NCBI GenBank assembly: GCA_910577375.1
Contig: CAJTLT010000004.1
Span: 187,225 to 194,758, forward strand
DNA: 7,534 nt
Reading direction: 5' to 3'
Source: an uncultured Christensenella sp.
GTDB lineage: Bacteria > Bacillota > Clostridia > Christensenellales > Borkfalkiaceae
The notes under the pieces were generated by a model, which was given only the letters and a program-made list of their open reading frames with translations, did not search any database and was not told the origin of the DNA. The position numbers and the translations under genes are program-made. This document shows, one piece after another, positions 1-6,400 of this stretch. How positions within the stretch are numbered: position 1 is the stretch's first letter; each line of letters starts with the position of its first letter.

Positions 1-6
1 AATCAA

Positions 7-41
7 AAACGGCGGAGCATTAAGCTCCGCCGTTTATTTTT
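7..41. terminator. Strong, probably bidirectional intrinsic terminator
   Basis: A perfect 12-base-pair GC-rich stem (AAACGGCGGAGC with GCTCCGCCGTTT) encloses a 5-base ATTAA loop. On the plus strand it is followed by ATTTTT, and on the minus strand by TTTTTGATT, so it can work in both directions. It most likely ends the minus-strand PadR/hydrolase operon and may also end a gene entering from the left of the window. Confidence 0.85.
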
Positions 42-77
42 CATTATTGACAGCAATAAAGAAACTATATTTATAAA

Positions 78-106
78 TTTTACGCCCAAAACGTTACGGC
101 GTAAAA
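78..106 (-). repeat. Inverted repeat just past the hydrolase stop codon
   Basis: TTTTACGCC (78-86) and GGCGTAAAA (98-106) form perfect 9-base arms around an 11-base loop, 14 bases beyond the hydrolase stop. On the minus strand the hairpin is followed by the AT-rich TTTATAAA rather than a true U tract. It could be a weak first terminator, an mRNA 3'-end stabiliser or a protein site. The better terminator lies further on at 7-41. Confidence 0.5.
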
Positions 107-120
107 GAACTGACGGTTAA

Positions 121-915
121 TTATACTGCACTATGGCATTTTTGCAAAAACTTTTCCAGATATACGTTAAATTCTTGCGGTGCGTCCATATTTACGCAAT
201 GTCCTGCGCCTTTGAAAATTATTTTATCGCAATTTTCGTATTCCGCCCATTCGTTAACTATTTCAATTTCCGTTGGTATGTCGTGTTCTCCGCAACCGAC
301 CAGTAATTCGTATTTCCGTTGTTTTGCGGGGTATTTGTTTACAAGCTTTTGCAACCCCGCCATATATTTAAACGAACTTTTCTTAAATTGAATATTAAGA
401 TTATAAAACTCTGTTTGCGCCTCGTTTGTGTAGGCGGAAATTTTTTTGTTCGCTTTTGCAAACCATTTAACGGAAAACAATGCTTTTAACATCATTTTCA
501 TTTGGGCTTTGGAATTGGCTTTTTGCTTTGTCGTGTCAAAATTATTGATATCATAACCGCCGAAGCATGCAAGCGACAATACTTTGTTTTCATATTTGTT
601 TGCAAAGTCCTGTATGAAAACCGAACCTAACGACACCCCCACAAAATGAGCGGCGGAGATATCGTGCTTTAAAAAAATCCGGTTAATCCAATCAGACGTT
701 TTTTCAACGGTATCGCATTTTTTTGCACGGGTTGAATTGCCGTGCCCTAAAATATCGATAGCCAGCAGATTATATTTCCCCGAAAAATAATCGAATTGCT
801 TTTCAAACATTCTGTGGTCGACAAATGCGGCGTGAATAAAAACAAGCCACTCCTTGTTTGCGGTTTTGTCAATGTAATAGGCGACAGGCGAATTTTCAAG
901 ATATAAATTTTTCAT
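121..915 (-). CDS. Alpha/beta hydrolase-fold protein
   Basis: A 264-residue cytoplasmic alpha/beta hydrolase; the substrate cannot be read from the sequence. Visible landmarks are the strand and oxyanion region VFIHAAFVDH (about 25-34), the IDILGHGNS segment (53-61), the nucleophile elbow GVSLGS with Ser95, a candidate acid Asp212 in GCGEHD, and the catalytic His239 in GAGHC. The triad is therefore complete. The usual HG oxyanion dipeptide is replaced by HA. The start chosen is the ATG at 915: AGGGAG lies upstream at good spacing, and the ATG overlaps the stop of the PadR gene as ATGA, so translation is probably coupled. An upstream in-frame ATG at 957 would add 14 residues inside the PadR gene and is unlikely. 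Length fits the family. Co-transcription with PadR suggests the regulator controls this enzyme; esterase, lipase or lactonase activities all remain possible. Confidence 0.88.
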   Translation of the reverse strand: MKNLYLENSPVAYYIDKTANKEWLVFIHAAFVDHRMFEKQFDYFSGKYNLLAIDILGHGNSTRAKKCDTVEKTSDWINRIFLKHDISAAHFVGVSLGSVFIQDFANKYENKVLSLACFGGYDINNFDTTKQKANSKAQMKMMLKALFSVKWFAKANKKISAYTNEAQTEFYNLNIQFKKSSFKYMAGLQKLVNKYPAKQRKYELLVGCGEHDIPTEIEIVNEWAEYENCDKIIFKGAGHCVNMDAPQEFNVYLEKFLQKCHSAV

Positions 916-1451
916 TTTAATTGCTCCCTGATGTTTTTTAACAAGCGATTGTACCATTCTATATTGAATTGCATTAAATCGCGCCCGTATGTCGCCGTTT
1001 GCAGTTGAAAATAAAATATATCGTTATTTTGATTCTCGCTTGACAAAGTTGCTCCTTCGTTACATATTTTCTCTAAATCCAAACGCGTTTTTTCCAAATC
1101 GGCTATATGGTTTTCAATTAATTTTATGCGGGTTTCTTTTTCGGCAAAGCCTAAAAAATATATTTTTGAAAGCTCGGGATTTTTAGCGGCGCCGTTGTCG
1201 ACGGGGCTGTTCAGCCAAGCGTTAAAATAGGTTTTACCGCTGTCCGTTATGCTGTAAAGTTTTTTCAGCTTGCCCTTTTCCGTTATTTCGCTTACGGTAA
1301 TATGCCCGTTTCGCAACAATTTTTTAATAGCGGCTTGTATACTGCCCGTACTGCAGCTGTACATTAAATTTAATCCGTCGTTTATGCGCTTGCGCAATTG
1401 ATAAATTGTTCGGGATTGCAACAACAATAACCCTAAAATTATGTTTTCCAT
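912..1451 (-). CDS. PadR-family transcriptional regulator
   Basis: A 179-residue DNA-binding protein. Residues 1-82 form the PadR winged helix: the opening ILGLLLLQSRTIYQLRKRI, the recognition region TGSIQAAIKKLLRNGHI (35-51), and the wing and closing helix KLYSITDSGKTYFNAWL (64-80). Residues about 98-178 are helical and charged, matching the C-terminal dimerisation domain (Vir_act_alpha_C type) of longer PadR proteins. The ATG at 1451 is preceded by AAGGATAT, an acceptable ribosome binding site. It is the first gene of an operon with the alpha/beta hydrolase, which it overlaps by four bases. PadR proteins are usually repressors that sense small, often phenolic or antimicrobial, ligands. The palindrome over its own -10 box suggests autorepression. 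The ligand is unknown. Confidence 0.9.
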   Translation of the reverse strand: MENIILGLLLLQSRTIYQLRKRINDGLNLMYSCSTGSIQAAIKKLLRNGHITVSEITEKGKLKKLYSITDSGKTYFNAWLNSPVDNGAAKNPELSKIYFLGFAEKETRIKLIENHIADLEKTRLDLEKICNEGATLSSENQNNDIFYFQLQTATYGRDLMQFNIEWYNRLLKNIREQLK

Positions 1452-1466
1452 TTTTATATCCTTATA

Positions 1467-1501
1467 TTACTAATAGTAACGTTTTTAAATTGCGCTGTCA
1501 A
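1467..1501 (-). promoter_or_regulatory. Promoter of the PadR/hydrolase operon with an operator-like palindrome
   Basis: On the minus strand a perfect -35 TTGACA (1501-1496) is followed after 17 bases by TACTAT (1478-1473). The plus strand of 1467-1479 reads TTACT-AAT-AGTAA, a perfect 5-base inverted repeat covering the -10 box. The likely transcription start near 1466 leaves a leader of about 15 bases before the PadR ATG. A dyad on the -10 box upstream of a PadR gene is a good candidate autoregulatory operator, but this is inferred from position only. Confidence 0.65.
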
Positions 1502-1520
1502 CTTAAACATACGGTAACCG

Positions 1521-1551
1521 TTGAATTGGGAAAAATTAAAAATTTTATAAT
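1521..1551 (+). promoter_or_regulatory. Candidate promoter of the GtrA-like gene
   Basis: A perfect -10 TATAAT lies at 1546-1551. The best -35 is TTGAAT at 1521-1526 with a long 19-base spacer. The implied leader is about 50 bases. The divergent PadR promoter begins about 20 bases to the left, so binding at one may affect the other. Confidence 0.5.
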
Positions 1552-1605
1552 TGTACGCTTGATTATTTTTGCGGGGGTGTGATAAAATTTTTGCGGAGAA
1601 TAAAT

Positions 1606-2196
1606 ATGGAAGAAAGCACCCTCGAAACAGAAAATGAAATAAAAAACGAAGCAATTCCCGAAAAGGAAACAAATTCGCAAACAGTTTCGGCAGAAAAAAA
1701 GCCTACAAAAAAGCAACAGTTTTTGCAGTTTTTAAAATTCACCGCGTTTTCCGCGTCGGCAGGCGTAATACAGCTGTTAACCACAACAACGCTCCACCAA
1801 TGGACGGGCTGGCTGTTGGATTATTATTACATAGCTTACGTAATCGGGCTTACGTTGTCTGTAATCTGGAACTTCACGTTTAACCGAAAGTTCACGTTTA
1901 ACGCGGCAAACAACGTTCCGCTCGCAATGGCGCTCGTGGTAATTTATAACTGTATAATCGTAGTGCCGCTCGCCGTCGGGGGAGATAAACTCGTTGAACT
2001 CTGGGGCGACGATTTGGGCATTGTGGTAACAATAATTTCGCTTTTGATTAATTTCATAACGGAATTTTTCTGGGATAAGTTTATCGTGTTCAACCAAAAG
2101 GTAACCGATAAAATTCTCAGCTGGTTTAAAAAGAATAAAAAAGCGGAAGAACCGCAAAAACCCGCAAATCAAGAAAATATAAAAGTTGAAGAATAA
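1606..2196 (+). CDS. GtrA-like family integral membrane protein
   Basis: A 196-residue membrane protein of the GtrA-like family, whose members are small four-helix proteins linked to moving lipid-linked sugars across the membrane or to cell-surface polysaccharide synthesis. Predicted helices are at about 41-61, 73-92, 104-125 and 138-158. The family signature WNFTFNRKFTF lies at 88-98, and the closing FFWDKFIVF at about 154-162 fits the usual ending. A hydrophilic Glu/Lys-rich N-tail of about 38 residues and a charged C-tail of about 25 residues extend the normal core. The ATG at 1606 is preferred because GCGGAGAA sits seven bases upstream; the GTG at 1579 in the same frame lacks such support. 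The gene stands alone between its own promoter and terminator, so its glycosyl partner is not visible. Confidence 0.9.
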   Translation: MEESTLETENEIKNEAIPEKETNSQTVSAEKKPTKKQQFLQFLKFTAFSASAGVIQLLTTTTLHQWTGWLLDYYYIAYVIGLTLSVIWNFTFNRKFTFNAANNVPLAMALVVIYNCIIVVPLAVGGDKLVELWGDDLGIVVTIISLLINFITEFFWDKFIVFNQKVTDKILSWFKKNKKAEEPQKPANQENIKVEE

Positions 2197-2202
2197 AATT
2201 AA

Positions 2203-2241
2203 AAGCCGCCGCCCGCAAAAATGCGGGCGGCGGCTTGTTTT
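2203..2241. terminator. Strong intrinsic terminator after the GtrA-like gene
   Basis: A perfect 15-base-pair GC-rich stem (2203-2217 with 2222-2236, core GCCGCCGCCCGC) with a four-base A loop begins 7 bases after the GtrA-like stop codon and is followed by GTTTTAT. Read on the minus strand it is followed by TTTTAATTTTATT, so it could also stop transcripts running through from the minus-strand XRE gene. Confidence 0.9.
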
Positions 2242-2266
2242 ATCAACTATTTATTAAAAAAATCAA

Positions 2267-2470
2267 CCTACAATGTTTTATAACTCTAATCGGTAAGTTT
2301 TTAATATAAACCTAACCGACAAATTTTTAATTTAAAACAACTTATAACCCTGACCGATAAATGATAAAATATGAAATAAGCGAAAAGGTTTTTATATAAA
2401 ATCAATTCGTAAGGTTTTAATATGCAAAACCGATAAGATTTTTATACGACTAACGGGTAGTTTTTAATTT
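2267..2470. repeat. Degenerate short tandem repeat array, 23-27-base spacing
   Basis: Seven clear copies of a motif close to CGATAAGNTTTTTAATAT start near 2291, 2317, 2355, 2381, 2408, 2431 and 2454, at steps of 26, 38, 26, 27, 23 and 23 bases. A further weak copy starts near 2268. Each copy is a C-G-purine-rich head followed by a T run and an AT-rich tail, often ending with a CTAAC-like segment before the next head. The last copy runs into the 3' end of the XRE gene. The array fills the whole gap between the GtrA terminator and the XRE stop codon, and no convincing ORF lies in it. Spacing is too short and too regular for CRISPR spacers. It may be a set of protein-binding iterons, a regulatory 3' region or a decayed tandem repeat. 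Confidence 0.6.
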
Positions 2471-2907
2471 TCTCTTCCCAAAACAAAATCTATTCTACAA
2501 TCAAAGTGTTTTGCAATTTTTATGATGCTGTCGATTGTTGGAACGGTAGTGCCGTTTTTCCATTCAAAAAATGTGCTTTCAGATATTTTTACGGTATGAT
2601 AAAACGCATAATATGTTAGTTTAAAATATTTTGTCAAATACACCAGCTGTTGCGAAAACGGCGGACAAGGTTTAAATGTTAAATTTGAATTTTCTTCTTC
2701 TAATCCCAACAAATAATCTATTGAACAATTAAAATAATCTGCCAATAAAATAAGATTTTCCACAGACGGCGTTCTTTCTGACTTTAAATATCTTGTAATT
2801 GTTGGTGCAGCAATCCCCAAAGCGTTGGCTAAAGATTTGCCGTTAATATTGTTATGTTCAAACATAAGTGCGCTAAGTATTTCTGCAAAATTTGACAAAT
2901 TAATCAT
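2464..2907 (-). CDS. Tandem double XRE-type helix-turn-helix regulator
   Basis: A 147-residue cytoplasmic DNA-binding protein. Two XRE/Cro-type domains follow one another: domain 1 at about 5-69, with recognition helix near APTITRYLKSERTPS and ending in YFNCSIDYLLGL; domain 2 at about 84-144, with ISESTFFEWKNGTTVPT and ending in HFDCRIDFVLGR. The two endings are clearly alike (S-I-D-Y-L-L-G against R-I-D-F-V-L-G), so the protein looks like an internal duplication. No ligand or peptidase domain is present. The ATG at 2907 has AAAAGG about eight bases upstream, a modest ribosome binding site. The gene is more AT-rich than the large genes to its right, which may indicate transfer. It is divergent from the 69-residue ORF, and a perfect inverted repeat lies between them, so it probably controls itself, that gene or both. 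The function beyond DNA binding is unknown. Confidence 0.85.
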   Translation of the reverse strand: MINLSNFAEILSALMFEHNNINGKSLANALGIAAPTITRYLKSERTPSVENLILLADYFNCSIDYLLGLEEENSNLTFKPCPPFSQQLVYLTKYFKLTYYAFYHTVKISESTFFEWKNGTTVPTIDSIIKIAKHFDCRIDFVLGREN

Positions 2908-2944
2908 AAATTAGACCTTTTAATACAAATTATTATCTCTGCCT

Positions 2945-2972
2945 TTGGTATTTTTTTCTTGCTAAATACCAA
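2945..2972. promoter_or_regulatory. Perfect 9-10-9 inverted repeat, candidate operator of the XRE regulator
   Basis: TTGGTATTT (2945-2953) and AAATACCAA (2964-2972) are perfect reverse complements separated by ten mostly T bases. The half-site centres lie 19 bases apart, close to two helical turns, which suits a dimeric or two-domain regulator. The right arm overlaps the -35 region of the plus-strand promoter and the whole element sits upstream of the minus-strand XRE gene. A role as operator is inferred from symmetry and position. It lacks the U tract placement of a terminator. Confidence 0.65.
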
Positions 2973-2988
2973 CGGCGGAGTGTATAAT
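2959..2988 (+). promoter_or_regulatory. Promoter of the 69-residue ORF
   Basis: TTGCTA (2959-2964) and a perfect TATAAT (2983-2988) are separated by 18 bases. Transcription would begin near 2995, giving a leader of about 43 bases before the ATG at 3038. The right arm of the 2945-2972 inverted repeat starts at the last base of the -35 and fills the first half of the spacer, so a bound regulator would be expected to block RNA polymerase. Confidence 0.65.
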
Positions 2989-3037
2989 ATAATCACAGTC
3001 CAAAGCGCGCGGAACTGAAATTAAAAGGAGATTATAA

Positions 3038-3247
3038 ATGGCAAACCAAAAACCGCATATTTTTTCAAACCAAACCGACGGCGCAAAATACGAGCTCGAT
3101 TATAAAATCGATAGTTTCGGTATTTTGCTCGATTTAAAGTTTTTACTCGCAGAATATTACGCCGCAACCTTTTCGCAAAACGGAAACGCCCTTTGTCTGG
3201 GCTTTACAAACGGTCAAAAATTTCAGATTTCTGTAACGGAGATTTAA
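3038..3247 (+). CDS. Small protein of unknown function (69 residues)
   Basis: I do not recognise this protein. It is 69 residues, hydrophilic with alternating hydrophobic residues, has no membrane segment or signal peptide, and has one Cys (in NALCLGF). The pattern ILLDLKFLLAEYYAATF suggests a helix and ALCLGFTNGQKFQISVTEI suggests a beta hairpin. The case for a real gene is strong: AAAAGGAG lies seven bases before the ATG, a good promoter lies upstream, and an intrinsic terminator begins eight bases after the stop. It forms its own transcription unit, divergent from the double-XRE gene, and is probably regulated by it. A small partner, antirepressor or modulator role is possible but not shown. 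Confidence 0.75.
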   Translation: MANQKPHIFSNQTDGAKYELDYKIDSFGILLDLKFLLAEYYAATFSQNGNALCLGFTNGQKFQISVTEI

Positions 3248-3254
3248 AAAACGC

Positions 3255-3291
3255 AAAATATGACAGCATTTTCCTATGCTGTCATATTTTT
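3255..3291 (+). terminator. Intrinsic terminator of the 69-residue ORF
   Basis: A 15-base-pair stem (AAAATATGACAGCAT at 3255-3269 with ATGCTGTCATATTTT at 3276-3290) closes on a six-base loop and ends in a run of five T. It begins eight bases after the stop codon of the small ORF and separates it from the promoter of the GH3/AAA+ operon. Confidence 0.88.
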
Positions 3292-3315
3292 ATGGCCTTG
3301 CGGCGCAGGCTCATC

Positions 3316-3353
3316 TTGACATCGGCTTGTATTTTATACTATAATATAAAATA
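3316..3353 (+). promoter_or_regulatory. Promoter of the GH3/AAA+ operon with a palindrome around the -10 box
   Basis: A perfect -35 TTGACA (3316-3321) and a perfect -10 TATAAT (3340-3345) are separated by 18 bases. TATTTTATA (3330-3338) and TATAAAATA (3345-3353) are perfect 9-base inverted arms flanking the -10, so a dimeric regulator could bind exactly on it. The predicted transcript has a leader of about 90 bases before the ATG at 3441; no riboswitch-like fold was recognised in it. Confidence 0.7.
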
Positions 3354-3440
3354 GAGTTAGTATCCCCATTTGTGGTATATTAAAAAATCCCTTTAAATTT
3401 CCGCATTTTTTTGCGTTTACGGCACACTTTCGGAGGCAAA

Positions 3441-6400
3441 ATGTTAGCAAACGAACGGCTCATCATCAAAATGTCGCTTGGGCAAAAGGTAAGGCTTATC
3501 ACAAGCCCCAACCTTTATAAAAGCTCGCCCGCGGAAAATTACGAATTCCCCGTGTTCACGCTTTCGTCCCGCCCGTCGGATAATTCCGACGGTTGTTTTG
3601 CCACGCAGTTTCCCTGCGAAAAAACTCTTGCAAACTGCTGGAATATGCCGCTCGTTTCGGAGGTCTACTTAAACGCGGGCGCGGAATCACGCTCGGCGGA
3701 CAGATACGCCGCTTTCAAAGTTACCGACGCGGTCAATGCCGAAAACCTCACGCAGGACTGTTTTTATCACGGCACGCTTGCGGCGGCAAAAGTCAACGGG
3801 CTTAAAAACTGCGGGCAATACGTCGCGTTTGATAGCTTCCCCGCGGAAGAAGGGTTTTTGCAAAGCGCAACGTTCGTAAAGGATATAATTTTAACCGAAA
3901 GCGCGCCCGATTTCGCCGTTTTTCGTTCTGCGGAAGATTGCGCCGACTGTGCAAAACAATATAAATACTCGAATCTTTTATTCGGCGTCGCCGAAAATTG
4001 CGAACAAGCCGCGGGCTTTATTTTCAGCGGTTGCTCGCTTGTTTATCTTGCGGAAGACTTCACCGAACAGCTTATACCCTATTTAACGGGGCTTACAATA
4101 AATTACCGCGCGGCTTATGCTGATTACAAAGACGGGAAAATTTCTCTTTGCGAATTCGACCGCCGCTGCCGCAACCTTGAAATTTTAGACGAGGCGCTGA
4201 TAGACGCCGCGTGCGATAAAATAATTTCTTTGCTTTTGCAAATGAAAGAAAGGGGAGAGCCTGCCGCGGAAGCGGAAGGCGGGGCTTTCAGTAAAACCGC
4301 CCACGCGAAAACCGCGCGCAGCGCGGCAAGACAGTCTGCCGTACTCTTAAAAAATCAAAACGTTCTGCCCCTTTCTCCCGCCGTAAAAACCGCAGTGATA
4401 GGCGGGTACGCAAAAGAAGAAAGTTATCAAACGGATTTCTTTAATTATCGCCCCGCAGAAATCAGCGTTCCTTTTGAAGAAATAAACAATTATGATATTT
4501 CCGCCGTCGGATACACCGAAGGCTACGCAAAAAACCAAAGCGGTCGGGCGGATTTGATTGCAACCGCATGCGGGCTTTGCTCCGCCGCGGAGGTCGCTCT
4601 CGTTTATCTTTGCGCGGATAAAAACGCAACGGAATTGCCAATCGGGCAAACCGAACTTATAAACGCGCTGTTCGATAAGGGCGTAAAAATAACCGCAATA
4701 GTCGCGGGCGAAAACTGCCTCGATTTCTCCTTTGCGGATAAATGCGCCGCCGTTTTGTTCACTGGCAGAGGCGGACAGGAGACAACACGCGCCACGCTCG
4801 ATTTAATCTGCGGCAAAGCAAATCCTTCGGGCAAGCTCGCTGTTTCTTCGGGTCGTTATCCCTTCGGTTTCGGGCTTTCATATACTAAGTTCGAATACCG
4901 CAATTTCACAATAAACGAACAAGGCGCAAGCTGTACCGTGGTCAACACGGGCGATTGCGACGGTTACGCCGTAGTTCAGCTTTACATAAAAAAAGACGGC
5001 TCGCAAAGCATGTTTAAAGAAAAGGTTTTGCGCGGCTTTGTAAAGGTTTACGTCAAAAAGGGAGACGCTGTGCGCGCCGAATTTCCGTTCGGCGAAAACA
5101 CGTTTAAAATTTACGACGCAAAGAAAAAGGTTTACCGCGTGGAAGGCGGTAACTACGCCATATATGCGGGGGAAAACTCTGCCGACGAAAGGCTTGGCGG
5201 CACAATAACGCTTTCTTCCCACGTTTTCAGGGATAATCCCGCTCCGCAGACGGAAAGCGAAAAAGGGGATACGGAGTTTTCTCCTTTGCAGGAACCGGAA
5301 GAGGTGTCAAAAGCAAAAAAACAGCTTTCTTTCGGGCTTAAACTCGCGCTTGCGCTCATACTTGCTCTTTATTATAACGGTATGCTCGCGGTGTTCGCGT
5401 TTACAAATATAGTGCCCTATAAAGATGTTCTTTTTTACTGCGTAATCGGCGGGCTTGCCGTCGTTGCGGACGTGTTGATTATAACATATATTGCGGTTAA
5501 CGCAAAAAAACGTAGCAAACAAAATTATCTCGCCGTTAACGAAGTGCTTACCGATATGGTGGGTCAGGTTTCCGAATTCGACGAAATAGCAAAAACAACA
5601 TATATAGAACCCGTCAGAGAAACGGAAGAACCCGAAGAAAAAGAAATCACGGTAACCGAACCCGAGGTCAGGGAAAAGGACTACGACCTGAGCTTTGCGG
5701 AAGAGGAAGAGATTGCCGTTCCCGCGGAAAAACTTTCATTGGAAGAGCTTTGCTCTGATTTCCGCGATTATTGCAAAAACAACGGAGTCGCGGCAGAACA
5801 GTCTACCGTCCGCGCGGTTATTTCGGCTTTCGCCTCAAATAAAATAATTGCGGTAAGCTCCAAAAATAAGGAAGCTCTTCCCGCGTTCGCGTCTGCGCTC
5901 AACGGTTATTTCGGCGCTTTCCCCATAACCGCTGTCGGAGAAGACTGCTCTTCCGAAAACGACGTTATGTGGCGGCAGATGGAAGATAAATTTGTGGTGT
6001 CTGACTTTGCAAACGCGGTATATTCCGCAACCAAATCGCCCGAAAGACTTTTCGCGGCTGTTATAAGCGTTGAAAATTTCAAAAATATCGGCGGCTGGTT
6101 CGGCGGATTTATTGATTATGCAAACCGCCCCGCGGAAGAAAAATTAATTTCCCTCGGGGAAGAACTTTCGTTCCCCGTTCCGCAAAATATCCGCTTTATA
6201 CTTGTTGCGCAGGAAATCCCCGAAAGGCTCTCCAAAGATATTGTTAACGCGTGTATGTTTATCGACGCGGTCATAAGCGCGGCGGAAATTCCCGAAGAAA
6301 AAGAAGATACGGAAATAAAACCGGTTTCGTATATGCTTTTCGAAGAAACGGTTGCAAACTCGCGCGAACATAACTTCCTCAACGAAAAAATCTGGAAAAA

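Noticed and set aside
47..77. Plus-strand promoter TTGACA with TATAAA
   Set aside because: The spacer is 19 bases and it would transcribe only antisense to the hydrolase; no plus-strand gene follows. An antisense RNA cannot be excluded but is unsupported.
916..957. Longer hydrolase start (ATG at 957, 14 extra residues)
   Set aside because: It lies within the PadR gene without a good ribosome binding site, whereas the ATG at 915 has AGGGAG and the ATGA overlap.
1579..1605. GTG start nine codons upstream for the GtrA-like protein
   Set aside because: The ATG at 1606 has GCGGAGAA at good spacing; the GTG would place that site inside the coding sequence.
1454..1784. Minus-strand open frames across the GtrA-like gene's start
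   Set aside because: Phe/Leu/Cys-rich low-complexity translations opposite a well-supported gene; no family resemblance and no ribosome binding site. They are antisense shadows.
2267..2470. CRISPR array
   Set aside because: Repeat copies are degenerate, only 23-27 bases apart, and leave no room for unique spacers; no cas genes are present.
3411..3440. TTG start ten codons upstream for the GH3-like protein
   Set aside because: CGGAGG lies just before the ATG at 3441, and nothing similar precedes the TTG.
4347..5522. Several minus-strand open frames inside the GH3-like gene
   Set aside because: They overlap each other and a clear coding frame, and carry no recognisable domains.
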